Made by a program: the position numbers and the translations under genes
Part shown: piece by piece, positions 34,329-45,321 of the stretch
Position numbering within the stretch: the first letter of the stretch is position 1
Layout: each line of letters opens with the position of its first letter
The notes under the pieces: generated by a model
What the model was told of the DNA's origin: nothing
Databases searched by the model: none
The model's input: the letters and a program-made list of their open reading frames with translations, nothing else
Assembly: GCF_020360975.1 (NCBI RefSeq)
Contig: NW_025408667.1
Coordinates: 11,036,001 to 11,100,000, forward strand
Direction: 5' to 3'
From: Hirsutella rhossiliensis
Lineage: Eukaryota > Ascomycota > Sordariomycetes > Hypocreales > Ophiocordycipitaceae
DNA length: 64,000 bases

Positions 34329-35725
34329 CTGCCATGAGGCTTCGGCAACTAACCACGACACAGTCCGTCACTTTCTACGCTCCACCAGAGGTTTACCGCA
34401 GTATTTTGGATCTGCGCAGCAAGGAAGACGGGATGCGAATAAACTCATTCGATGTCGTCTATTGGTTGCTTGAACAGACGTGTCGAAACAACGAGCAGCT
34501 GCATAGCCTCTTCATTGCTCAAGGCATCGACTTCTGTCGCCGGACGAGTGCCGCCCTGCAATACCCAAAGTTTCTGTCGGAAGAAACACACAAGTCGGCC
34601 CTCTTAGAAGTTATGAAATCTCCCGAACAGATTACGCTTGATGAACTATACGGGAGAGCCACACAGACCCCGAGGAACAGTGCACCGGAGAGCTTCCACA
34701 CTAGCCTTCGCGAGATTGCAAGACAACTGGAGCGATATAGAGCCAGCTGTGAAGACAGCTCGTCTCTTGCTCACCGTTCGCTCATGGAGGAGGTAGAACA
34801 GGAACGAGAAGTAGAGTTCCAGGTCGAGCAAGTGCGCCAAGTACAGAAACCCCGTCACTGCAAGAGCCTCAGCTTCTCCGGTCTGCATCCGGCCATCTTC
34901 TCGTTTGCCCAGACCGGGTTACTTGGCGGAGATTCGGGATTCGAGCTGGCGTCTACTTTTATTGCAAATACATGCCTGGGGAAGAAGTACAATTTTCGCG
35001 CTCCAGAATCGCGGCTTTTTGTGTCCGATGAGTTCACTCGCACGATTGAGAATGGGTCGGAAGGTCCTAACGATGACTTCTTGGTAAGCTCCAATGAAGT
35101 CATTTTGTCAATTCCCAGAGCGATAGCTAATCAAGCCGAACAGAGACCGATCGAGTGGATTCTGTGGGGTCCCATTCACGAAACAGCCTTGGTGATCATC
35201 CCGGAGGAGGCAGAGCGTTTGATACCGGTCATCAGGGCCCTGGACCATGCGCCGGTACACTTGATGCCCTACGCTGCGTCGACAACTAAGAACATGGCCC
35301 ATTCCAATGGATTGGCCGGCTATATAACACCCTCTCCTCTACTGAGCAGCCCTTTGCCTTCGTGGCTTTCGATTGAGCTGGGGCTGCTCGGTGCTAGACT
35401 GTACTTTGACTTCGAAGAGTATTCGATTCTCCTGGAGCACCTGCGCTTAGTGGTCAAGGTTGGCGGCATAAAATCTATCGTAGCTACCTCTGGTGAAGCT
35501 TCCAGAAGCGTTCCGGCTGGAGACATAAACGCCTTTCTGCTGGAGTGGTTGACCGTTCGCCGTAAAGGACAGGACATTATGCACACTCCAATGGGGTACA
35601 TCTGTCAGGGTCGACCATTGAAAGAGAGTCACCCATTCTTTTCCATCAAGGAGGCAGGCACAACAGTGGTTCGCGAGATTGGATGGATGAATAACAGCGG
35701 TCCGGAGTCGGAAAGCTTGGAATAA

Positions 35726-36190
35726 TACACTCCTTCCTTAGACTTGTCACCCGTTGCCCGACGGGCGAATTCCTCTAACATATGCACGAAGCACTTTCGC
35801 GACGCATGGTGCTCCATCGCGCGACTTGCGAAGTTTTACCCTGAAGATGCCGGAGACTCAACGCCTCTAAGCGCCGCAACCGTGAGTGGCGGCGGTCCAG
35901 AACCATGCGCAGATTGTCCAGACACGACGACCATTAGGAAGCAGTGGGAATGTCTAGGGGTAAGCCCCGCGGTTTTTGCGATCGGGTCACTCGACCTTTC
36001 CCTGTCGAATGATGCCTCTGTGGTGGGAGCGGCGGACAACTCAGTTACTATAGGTCAATGCACGCAATTCGCTGTGAAACCAATGGCACAATATGATCGT
36101 AGGTACTTGGTGCGAGTAAACCTTCCTCAGCTACATTATTACCTTTGTTGTCAGGTAAATATGCTGGACTATCCTCTACTGTACGAGCGT
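35726..36190. other. region between the DUF3638 gene and the kinase relic
   Basis: A 172-codon open frame (35744-36262, plus strand) has only a TTG start and no recognisable domain. It overlaps the antisense kinase relic at its end, and I treat it as non-coding. Confidence 0.4.
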
Positions 36191-36814
36191 CTAGCCGAAC
36201 GAATCTCCGTGGCAAATGCCTCGGCTATACAGTGCAGCCAAAGTCCCGACCGTCGTTCGTGACACCTCTTTGGCAATTTGCATCGCACTGTTTTCGGCAA
36301 AGATGTTTGCGGCGTCACTTATCGCCGGCCCGAGCAAAGGTAAAACCAGGCAGATATGTGTTCCGTTGGGCTTTGGCTCACGAATAGCTTCAAAGAGAGA
36401 CAAAGGTGCTGTCCAAAGGGAACCTTGTCTTTGTCTTGTCTCTTTCGGTTCGCAGAACACAGGAGCTCCTGGCTATTCGTTCCCGTCTGGCTGGCGACAA
36501 GGGTCTTGATAGCAACGGCTGAAGGCGCGTTGCGTGCTAGTCTCGGCAGAGCCATACGGTCGCGCACCCGCCGCGGCCGAGCTTATGAATGATGCGACGC
36601 TAGCCATAGTGAAGCTTTTCTTGCATACGAATAGGATGTTGTCCGCCAGGGCGGTACTCGTGAAGAGTTTCCCGGTCGTGTTCAGTCCGCGAATGTAGAG
36701 CCTCCTCCATAGATGATTAGCGGCATGTGACAAGTCTGGGCCACCCGCTCTGGGTCGAATGGCCTCGAATCGAGGCGGGTCGATTATCTTGATAGGAGGT
36801 TTCGTCGGCCTCAT
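36191..36814 (-). pseudogene. protein kinase relic, SRPK-like N-lobe and start of the catalytic loop
   Basis: Two minus-strand frames together spell parts of a Ser/Thr kinase. The beta-3 lysine motif AVAIKTLVAS lies at about 36517-36488. The segment PNGTHICLVLPLLGP (about 36370-36326) is what fungal SRPK-type kinases carry in strand beta-5 and the hinge. GICHGD (about 36217-36200) is the HGD form of the catalytic loop typical of that group. The frame changes at about 36400-36420, and a stop follows three codons after HGD, so most of the C-lobe is missing. A weak upstream frame (to 36814) may be the N-terminal extension. Kinase identity rests on motif recognition only. Proximity to the DUF3638 gene is probably chance. 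Confidence 0.5.
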
Positions 36815-37317
36815 TTAGCACCTTGAAGCTGACATAGGAGTTGTCTTGCTTGAGTTTTTTCTTTGCGTATATTGAAGGTTGATAGGAGGTGGCTGTCGCA
36901 GGCAGAGACCATGCAAATAGAAGGTAGGGGCTCGTCTTCGTCACAAAAGGGCGAATCTGGTCGGCAAGTCACGTTCTCGGGTTGAGCGTAGCCAGGACAC
37001 TGCAGCTACCTACTCGTGGCCATAGTTGTCGCGAAGCGGAGCCTAAATTCGTAGATCTCGAGAAATACGTCTCTATGGCGTACAGGGCTCCCGAATCAAA
37101 ATTGACGAGGGGAATGTAGTATAAGCTGCAGGAAAGAGGCTGGGAGACTTAGATGAAGAGAACCTGATTTGCGGATTATAAAAGTAGCTGTTGGAACCAG
37201 CAAGAAGAGACGAAAAAGAATGCGAATTCACTATTATCTTATCTTTCCCTAGGCTACTAGAGAGCTATTTGATCATCAACTGAGTGTACTGCTAAGTGTC
37301 CTCCCTACTCTATCACT
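36815..37317. other. intergenic, nothing recognised
   Basis: No coding ORF or repeat that I can support. It lies between the kinase relic and the coiled-coil ORF. Confidence 0.5.
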
Positions 37318-37764
37318 CTATCTGTCACCAAGATAGCTGCTCGGCGTTCTACGGGACATAGATAGTTCCATGCAATCTCTCCACTGCTCTATCGCTCTAT
37401 TCTTTTCAAGTTGAGCTGGTGCCATGTGTTGTGTCTCCGTCCAAGCGAAGCCCAACAAACAGTTATGGGTGTCAATTGTTTGGTCTCGCTCTTGAAGCTC
37501 GCGTGTCTTTTCTAACAGAGCCTCTTTGTGCTGGTAGAGGTCTTCCTCCAAGATTTCCCGTCTGAAACGCTCTCCATCAAGCTGTTCACGTAAATCGGCC
37601 AACATCTTATCGAGCTCTCTGTTTCGCTTGAGATGTTCTTCGACATATTCCTCAAGTTGGTGCATCCGTTTGCACAAGTGAGTCTTATCTAAGTCACTCA
37701 CCGAACTGGCTAGTGATGGCGCAAATGAGCAAAAGCACTGGCAAAGTGCTTTTTTTTCTTCCAT
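37318..37764 (-). CDS. orphan coiled-coil protein
   Basis: 148 residues from ATG 37764 (MEEKKALCQC). Residues about 28-100 form a long, highly charged coiled coil (LEEYVEEHLKRNRELDK, LREQLDGERFRREILEEDL, KEALLEKTRELQERDQ). The short C-terminus is Arg/Ser-rich. A Cys-rich N-terminal stretch (CQCFCS) lacks the spacing of a known zinc finger. There is no signal peptide or TM segment. It has the same style as the orphans at 13083, 14644 and 22640, all on the minus strand. Function unknown. Confidence 0.5.
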   Translation of the reverse strand: MEEKKALCQCFCSFAPSLASSVSDLDKTHLCKRMHQLEEYVEEHLKRNRELDKMLADLREQLDGERFRREILEEDLYQHKEALLEKTRELQERDQTIDTHNCLLGFAWTETQHMAPAQLEKNRAIEQWRDCMELSMSRRTPSSYLGDR

Positions 37765-40762
37765 GATAAAGACAATATTGAGACGATTGCGGGATAACGA
37801 TACTTTGGAACAGATTCAGAACTTCCTGTGCCTGTTATAAGTTCTGCCGAATGCATGAATACGGTGTACCATGGTAGAAAATAACCGCTAGGCGAGGTTT
37901 ACTCCTATTCCGACGTCAATAATTGGTAATCTGTTGTTTTGGTGTCAGATGTATGTGTCCAATTTCATCCGGAGGAGATATTGTGCACTATTGCTACGAT
38001 GTATGCGATCTTAAAGATTGCTGCCAAACTTAATCAAGATTTCTGGGTTCTTGTTTACGAAAATGGTAGTGAAAACAGGTCTAATTCAATGAGGGCCGTA
38101 CCATCGTTTTGGAATGATCGCCAGAACTTTCCTCATTAATGCTGCCCTACCGTCCCGACCGATTAAAGTTTCGACCTTCAGACCCAGAAAAAGTGTCCCA
38201 GCTAGGCCTGTTTTGGCTCTTACACTTCCAGGTGCGGCTGACTACCAGTGGATTGGAGATTTTCGAAACCATCACGCTATTTTTACCTAAAATACCTGCC
38301 TGCTTCCAGCTTTTGCGGACCCCTTTCTCGTGACACTACAACACCTACCCACCCTATTCCACAGATGAACGACACTCTACCCCTCACATTTATATGCCTT
38401 CGAGTGTTTGTTCTCGTGAAGACTCTTCAGCTGAGTGAATAGCCTTCGTCTAGCGGACGATGTCACCATGCGGTGGGGGTTATTTAAGTAAGCATGCAAC
38501 TTGGCATTCATGTGTTTCAGCACGGGTAGACGCCCTTGTAATCCCTTTGTCACTACACGCAGTAGGTCTCGAAGGGAGTGGTATGTGTAGCTACAAAAGA
38601 GACTATGTGTGCCTACGGGTCCGGGAACATGTATGTATTGTGACCGCAAAATGGGTGCCCTCATAGACACGGTGTTTCCTCGTACCACCACTAGGTAATA
38701 CACCACTAGCCTTGTGTGGGTGGTCTCCGCGACACCCTCTCTGCCTTCGTACCGCCCGCCGGTTGACTCTTCATCCCTATTTCTCTCCTCCAACCTAACC
38801 ACCGCGCCATGAAAAAACCTTTGCCGATTTTGACAGATATGTGAACGAAGACGAACTCAAGTTCGGGATCCCTAGGACCCCAGTTATCCAACGACCAGAG
38901 CGAGAAATTTGCCGACGAACCTGTCCCTCAATTGCTGCAGCTGAATACGCGGGACTTTTGACCTGCCCTGCAACGGATCACCTGCTAGGCTGCTACATAC
39001 ATCCACTATGCCGTGGAGTGGAACTTGTTTGTCATTTTAGCAAGCGATTTGATGAAGTGGACATAAACCGGCAAATCATCGAGAAACAGCGATAGGATTT
39101 GACCTATCTATTCCGAGCCGGATAAAGCTGCGCGTTGAGATATCGGTAATCTATAAAGAAGATGTCCATATGTCCATGAGAATACGAAGCAGATAAGTAA
39201 AGAAAGGCGTATAGCTAAATGAAAGAGATTGTATCATCAAAGGGCAGCAGGCTCCTGGATAGCCCGCGGTCTGGGGAGCCGTGTACCAGCTCATGAGATG
39301 CCTAGAGTATTTATGCAAGAATTGGGTAGGTTATTGCTGGCGGGATCCTGATAGCAAGCAGAACTTCGCATTTGATACTAAAGATATGACTAAGATCGTG
39401 CGCTTCGCCGAAGAGGGAAATATATCGGATATACACCAGCATGTTCCCGGTTCAATTCGCGAATTCATCCACGCTAAGGAGAACACGGCGCAGCTTAACG
39501 AGCCTCACGCCCGCCTCTGCGTACGAGCTATTAAAAGAAATACAGGGTTCTCTTTCTTTTCAATATCTTTCCTAATTTGGCCTCTGTGCCTGATTGAAAG
39601 TGCTGGCACACGACGCACAACGCGTTGCACACTTGGATAGTCGATCAAGTGGCACGAACTCCCAAGGCCTGCCATTATGCAGAACTGTTGAGACTTTATA
39701 TGCTTCCAATAGTTGAAAATAGGGTCGTCGGCATGGGCTTCAATGTGCTTCGCCCAGTTGCCTATCTCGAGCCCCTTCCAGAGGCCTATGAAGGGAAGCA
39801 TACTCTCCATGGCATCCATGATGGGCTGTCTCCGTATACTGTGCTGTAGTATTCTTTAATTTCATGGAGAGATGCTATTAAGCCACGAATCGGCTGGTAT
39901 ATATCGGCACTCTACCATGTAGTGACGTATATTCCGGAAGACATCGCTATCAGACAGAGCCTGAGGTTTGGCTACTTCTTATTTAACTAGCACGAGTTAA
40001 TAATTCGAGGGATGAACAGACCTACGAGCGATACAATGCAGTCTCATCCTACATTGATAATCGTTTCCATGGGCGTCAACTGCTCTTAGAATCACATCAC
40101 TCGCAGCAGAGGAGTAGAGAGCAAAAGCCGCATCATGCGAATGCACCCATTTGATCGGCAGACCACTTTTAGTAACCTCAGATGCAGTCCCTTGTTCTGG
40201 TAGTAACTCTGCCTTCGAGTGTTTAAAAGAGGTTTCGTGCACGCTGTCAAAGGTCCATGACGTGGTGAACGGCAGACGGATCCAAGCCCTCAGAGATCAA
40301 TTGCGAGAGCTTAACGCTCACAGTCAACTCTGTCCTGAAACAAGGGCTTCATAACGAAGTTTAAAGGAAAAAACAGAATAGGTCTGACGTATGCCATCGC
40401 AGCTATGATAGCTTAAAAAAAGGTTTTTACCCAGTCGAACTCAGAGGGGTCCGCGCACCAGACGATCTTTCCCATTTTCACACTCTGTGACTCTAAATCT
40501 CCACTCTCTCTCCCTTCTGTCCCTATTTTACATTTCTGCAAAAACTTAGGAAGTCATCAATCCCCAAGCTGAGACATCTACAACAGCGTAAATGGTATAC
40601 CTAAGCTCATTGTAACTTTGCCACAGTAGCCAGAAGAAGGTTTGAGGACACGTTTCAATTCTACGTGCAATAAGGTAGAATAAGAGAGAAATTGTGGTAT
40701 TGACGCGATTGGTCTGAGAGTTCCTAGAAACCCACAGTTCTCCCTCCGCTGAGATCCAAAGT
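37765..40762. other. long intergenic region, nothing recognised
   Basis: About 3 kb of short open frames. Those at 38841-39095 and 39281-39640 start with GTG, not ATG, and have no domain. I see no transposon ends or long repeats. Confidence 0.5.
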
Positions 40763-41548
40763 CTAAGGGCAACAGTACAGAGAAGTCATGGAAATAGCGA
40801 CATGTAGAGTAGCTGAAACGAGGTCCGCGATCGCCCCTATATATACGACACCGCGCTCCATAGATCCCGCTTTTTCGAGATTCTTCGTCAACTGGAGAAT
40901 TCCGAAAGTGAAAATGGCGAATATCAAAAACGATATAAATCCCAGCACGCTAAGTGCCAAAGACCAAATCCGAGGAACCGAAAAAAACCAATTCAAAGCG
41001 TACGCAATCGTGGAAAGGATGGAGGATGCTATACCAACCCCAAGAAAGGGATTTAGCGAAGGAGTATGCCGTAAGAACCCGACCAGAAATTTTAGCGATG
41101 CGGGAATAGAGGATACACCTTTGAGAAACGTCGACTCCTTTATAGGTAGGCTCAAACAGTCGGAGCGTCCATCATATACTATACAAGCGCTCTTTGTGCC
41201 TATTGAAACACCTTTGGGAATAATGTGCAGACGTTGACTGGCAAGAGTCTCGACTGCTGCCTTGGCGCTGCTCACTACATTTGGAACAATATCACGAAGG
41301 TCTGCCACGCCGGGGCCAATGTCCTGCACTGGGTTAGGTAGCGCCCTGGAGAAAAGATTTAGGCTGAACTATGTTAACGTTAGACTTTTGTCCAACCAGC
41401 TACTTAGATGTGGTATTACCGAAAGTTTGGCAATGCCCTCGGTTTCGTTCTTAGACTTGGCTACAATGCTAACAGAAAAGTATAGTATTAAAACAAGTGG
41501 CACAGTGTGCAAGATGACAAAAAGAACAAACTTATGAAGTTTTTCCAT
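40763..41548 (-). CDS. four-TM membrane protein, SUR7/PalI-like
   Basis: Two exons on the minus strand: 41548-41420 (43 codons from ATG 41548) and 41368-40763, joined across a 51-nt intron to give about 244 residues. The N-terminal TM segment (FVLFVILHTVPLVLILYF) is followed by an extracellular loop of about 110 residues. Three more TM segments follow: SLNPFLGVGIASSILST.., SLALSVLGFISFLIFAIF.. and GVVYIGAIADLVSATLHV... One short N-terminal TM, a large loop ending in a YDGRSDCLSLP-type Cys segment, then three clustered TMs is the layout of fungal SUR7/PalI (claudin-like) proteins of the cell cortex and pH signalling. I cannot point to a GLWxxC motif, so the family call is tentative while the membrane topology is clear. 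The gene looks intact. Confidence 0.65.
41369..41419 (-). other. intron of the SUR7/PalI-like gene
   Basis: 51 nt on the minus strand, GTAATA..ACATAG, with CTAAC-like branch sequence. Both exons are in phase 0 and the join gives KLS-FSLNLF. Confidence 0.75.
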
Positions 41549-43387
41549 GGCAACAGCGCAACATTATTTAGCAAGGTATTGCAAACCTGCAGCTTTATTA
41601 GATTTGACGCGCAGCCTTAAATAGGGACTTTCTATCCCAGCTTGAAATTGACACCGGAAGCATTTCTTTCACTTTATATAGTGTAACTTGCGCCAAATCT
41701 AATTGGAGTAGCCCAATGATGATTAAAGGCCATCGTCAACATCATGCTCTTGAGCATGGATAGATTTCGACCAAGGTGATCAGTACAGTAGCGTTCAATA
41801 GTTACCACCACAAAATTGGATCAAGGCCTTCTGTTATACTTAGTCATACTGATTTCTTGGCAGAGTTGGTGCATTTTCGTTGTACAGTACAGTGGGGTGC
41901 AGGTACAGCGTCCGGTCTTCTATGTGGAATAAGTCCTTCATAGTTCTAGAGCCGCGGAAGCCTACGAGTAGTTTTTTTTCATGCGGTTTAGCGCAAATGA
42001 GTCAATTTTGCGAAGTGTATCAGTGTAGTAATATTCCATCAGTCTGTAGTGACTCTAAGTGCACCATCGCGAAGCCCCGAGCAGAGCGGAATGATTAAGT
42101 ATGGTATTGAAGCATAGCATGGCTTTGAAGGCCTCTGTTGTGATCATCGGTGGGATTAAATTTCCTTATCGACATGCCTCAGCGCTGTTTCTTCAGCACA
42201 GGTATCGTGTCGCGGTCGTACAAAATGAACAGACCTATCATACGACGAACCAAAACCCTATCACTACTACAGTAACGACTATGGTATTAGATCACTGTCC
42301 AGCCTGCGTGCTATGGACATTTAGAAGGTCAATCGTAAGTCCACGGCTGGCAGGTACAACTTCACCAGACCCTTGGCTAGCTACATCGTTCATGCATTTA
42401 TCTTATTATACGTGAACTGGCCCATCCTTGGGCGTTGGCAAGTAAGTCTTGCCCCTCCAGAGGATACCATCTATGCAATTGAAACAAAGAAAAGAAGGAA
42501 AGCTTTAGATGTGCTGCGAGCTTGCCCAGTCCAGCCGTCCTTGACGTGGGCAGGGAACTCCGGCTTCAATGATTAAGACAGAAGCCAGAGCACAGGAAGG
42601 TGACAATCAATTGAAGATATAGGAGATGACATAGCTTTCGCGAGAAGTCAGGAGATGGTACTAGTATGTAAAGTCCTCGATATTTGAGTTGAGAAATACA
42701 GAAAATATACGGAGAACTCAAGCACGCAGCGTTTCCGGCGTAGAGTGAGGCAGATTCGTGCAGATGGAGTCGAGCTGATCCGGCTATTTTCCACAATTCA
42801 CAAAATATTAGTGCCGTCAGACTTGTTCAGCCAACTATTTCTCTACCACCTCAACTTTTACTCAGTCTCGGCATAAGCGCCGAGATAGCCAGATCTAAGC
42901 CTCTCTCTATTTCATGTAGCCTGCTCAAACTTTTTCATCACCAGCTCTTCGGCTTTCTAAACGCCTCCCATCGTCACCTACAATTGTGCCCAGAGGCCTT
43001 GCATCGAATATATCTGTTAGATCTACGCTTTGCCTCTCTCAAATCGAAATACTCGTGCTTTGGCCAATTTGGGTGGAAGCGTGCTTCTTGTGAACATGGC
43101 AACGGATTGCGCGTGGGGTAAACTACTTCCTCTGTTGCCTCCTGCCCAACGGGCTTACTCACTGCTACTTGTTCATCGTACTCGGATTAGATGAGACCGG
43201 GTTATATCTGGGGTCGCAGTGATCTGGCTCTTTAAAATTGCATTTTTGTTTGATATGGATACGAGCCGTGGTATGTACTGTATAGGAGGTCATAGAATAA
43301 TACGAACCGCTGTTAGCGAGACACTGCCTATCTTCAAATCATATTTTTAAATTCTGAAACAGGAGCTTGAAGACGATCACCATCCAC
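41549..43387. other. intergenic, weak ORFs only
   Basis: An ATG-initiated frame of 104 codons at 42101-42415 has no recognisable domain and ordinary composition. Nothing else is supported before the TA target of the second pogo element. Confidence 0.45.
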
Positions 43388-43389
43388 TA

Positions 43390-43485
43390 CCCGTGCCACG
43401 CCCCACTTATTTCGCGTTCGTTCCTCACCAGCTCCATAAGCTGGTGCTGGACACCGCAGTAGCCAGTACACCGCAATAGCCAGAT
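43390..43485 (+). repeat. left 96-bp terminal inverted repeat, internally structured
   Basis: It starts CCCGTGCCACGCCCC. It contains a hairpin (arms CACCAGCT/AGCTGGTG around CCATA) and then two tandem 17-bp units, ACACCGCAGTAGCCAGT and ACACCGCAATAGCCAGA, the probable transposase-binding sites. Confidence 0.9.
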
Positions 43486-43549
43486 TTTTCACCGTCTGCC
43501 TTCAATCTGCTTTGTTCCACCCACGTCACTTCGTTTTGCATCAAGGAAC

Positions 43550-45208
43550 ATGGAAGCGCGTATTCTAGAAGCGATGCAATACATCGGCGATGTCCCTGAT
43601 GCAAAAGTCGCCAATGTGGCCCGACAATTCGGTGTTCCACGCAATCGATTGCGTTACCGCCTCGAAGGCCGTCCTCCTAAGGTAGGCCGACCAGCCACGA
43701 ACATGAAGTTATCGCGCCCAGAAGAGGCAGCATTATGTCGCTACATCGATCGCCTTGATAACGTGAACCTTGCGGTGCGCCCTGAGTTCGTCACCGACGC
43801 GGCAAATAATATTCTGCGTGAGCGATCCGGTCAAGCCGATTTAGTTATCGGCAGCAAGTGGACCTCTCGTTTTCTAAAGCGTCACGGTTACTTCAAGAAG
43901 CTCCAAAAAAAAAGCTCCACTCGGAGCGTCAGGCATCGGAGGACCTCACAAGAGTCACCCATTATTTCCAAAATCTCCAGCAAGTCATCCAAGAGAAGGG
44001 CATACCACCTGAAGATATCTGGAATATGGACGAGACAGGATTTCGCATTGGAGTTGGCAAGGATCAGCTGATTGTCACCAAAAGAAAGCGAGCTCATTAT
44101 TTTGGTATCCCCGAGAACAGAGAATCTGCCACTGACATCGAGGCAATCTCAGCAAGCGGAGAGTCCATTCCACCTTTCTTGATTCTGTCTGGACAGATGC
44201 ATATGACTTCATGGTATCAAATACCGGGACTAGACCCCGACACGGCCATCCGACCCACGTCAAGCGGTTACTCAAACGACGAAATCAGCTTGGAATGGCT
44301 TCATCATTTTGACAAACATTCGACAAAGACCTCGAGAAGCTCGAAGCGCTTGTTAATTCTCGATGGCCACGGCTCCCACCACACAAGGCAGTTCATTCAG
44401 TATTGCGACCAACATGGCATCATTCCATTTGGTATGCCTCCAAACCTCACGCATATACTCCAGCCCCTCGATGTGGTGGTTTTTCAGCCACTGAAGCACT
44501 ATCACGCCAAAGCACTGGACGTGATGATTCGAGACGGCCTTGTCAATATCACGAAGCTCGAGTTTCTTTCTTGCATTCAACAAGTACGGTCGCAAGCCTT
44601 CAAATCAAGTACGATTCAATCCGCGTTCCGGAAAACGGGAATATGGCCTCTCAATCCGCAAGTGGTGCTGGAGATATTGCAAGCTCGTCAGATGCAAAGG
44701 ACGCCCACTCCTCCCCCTCGTCCAGAACTATTTTCTTCACCATTCGAGACGCCATTAACTCTTCGGCAAATAAATAAAGTAGCAGATCGGCTAGAAACCG
44801 TATTGCAAGAGGATGAAGATCTAAATCCGAGTTTTCTCGCGATTTGGGTCGCTTTATTCGGGGTTCCTATCTTTGGCCACCGAATTGGTGCAGACCAAAA
44901 GGGATCTGGGAAGGACAAAATTAGCTGAACGTACCCAACAACAACGAAAAGTGTGAAGAACGCGCAAATGCAATCGGGGAGTCTTGACGGTCGCTCAAGG
45001 GCGAGAAATGGTGCAGAAAAGGGAAGAAGACCAGGTCGCCAAAGCTAGAAAGGTGGTCGAGGCCGCAGAGATGAAGGCACGCAACGTGCGCAGGCGGTGG
45101 TTTGAAGACGCAGCAAAAAAGGCACGTCAATGGAGAGCATCTGGAAGGCTGCGACGAGCGGAAATTTGTGATTCTGAGCGCGGAACGCGATGGTTGAAGC
45201 GATTCTAG
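43550..45208 (+). pseudogene. pogo-family transposase (HTH_psq, CENPB-type DNA binding, DDE), frame-broken
   Basis: ATG 43550 begins a psq-type helix-turn-helix (residues about 1-45, VANVARQFGVPRNRLRYRL). A CENPB-like second DNA-binding part follows (EEAALCRYIDRLD .. SKWTSRFLKRHGYF). The DDE catalytic core follows: Asp1 in NMDETGF at 44029-44031, Asp2 in LDGHGSHH at 44362-44364, Asp3 in LQPLDVVVF at 44470-44472, and AFRKTGIWPLNP after it. The C-terminal charged coiled coil (VAQGREMVQKREED .. RRWFEDAAKKARQW) is read from 44984. Breaks: a nine-A run at 43905-43913 shifts the frame by -1; another shift lies at about 44850-44870; a TGA lies near 44957 before the tail frame. All motifs are otherwise intact, so this is a recently broken copy, or a partly mis-sequenced intact one. 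Confidence 0.9.
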
Positions 45209-45223
45209 TTGGAAGAGTCAATA

Positions 45224-45319
45224 ATCTGGCTATTGCGGTGTACTGGCTACTGCGGTGTCCAGCACCAGCTTATGGAGCTGGTGAGGAACGAACGCGAAAT
45301 AAGTGGGGCGTGGCACGGG
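45224..45319 (-). repeat. right 96-bp terminal inverted repeat
   Basis: Reverse complement of 43390-43485, with the same internal hairpin and tandem 17-bp units. It ends GGCACGGG before TA. Confidence 0.9.
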
Positions 45320-45321
45320 TA

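Larger units (their letters stand above)
26161..35725 (+). pseudogene. giant DUF6606/DUF3638/DUF3645 protein gene, three introns, one nonsense and one frameshift
   Basis: The gene reads from ATG 26161 (CGCCATGG) to TAA 35723-35725. Introns at 26475-26526, 32361-32433 and 34266-34328 have GT..AG ends and join the frames exactly. The result is about 3125 codons, the usual size of this fungal family. The N-terminus (to about residue 270) has DUF6606 features: QNAALLMRR, ETRDTTGP, KRVRDDV, PWRRDPSWP. DUF3638 holds LQLNMGRGKTS (about residue 2045), a P-loop where relatives I recall read GEGK. DUF3645 holds YLDEAHTRGTDL (about 2625), TKDHTVQ and AAMRLRQL. The GKTS plus DEAH pair suggests a helicase- or SecA-like ATPase, which is inference; the role is unknown. 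Two lesions: TGA at 28196-28198 where Trp is expected, and one base missing at 34053-34056. If either is an assembly error the gene could be functional. Confidence 0.85.
43390..45319 (+). mobile_element. pogo/Fot-family DNA transposon with 96-bp TIRs
   Basis: This 1930-bp element is flanked by TA (43388-43389 and 45320-45321). The terminal inverted repeats run over about 96 bp each (43390-43485 and 45224-45319) and look essentially identical. It carries one transposase gene in the same direction, with typical pogo layout. TIR conservation indicates recent movement even though the transposase frame is broken. Confidence 0.92.

Noticed and set aside
35744..36262. 172-codon plus-strand ORF after the DUF3638 gene
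   Set aside because: It starts only with TTG, shows no domain and overlaps the antisense kinase relic.
38841..39095. 84-codon ORF, and the similar 39281-39640 ORF
   Set aside because: Both begin with GTG, have no domain, and lie in DNA with no other sign of coding.
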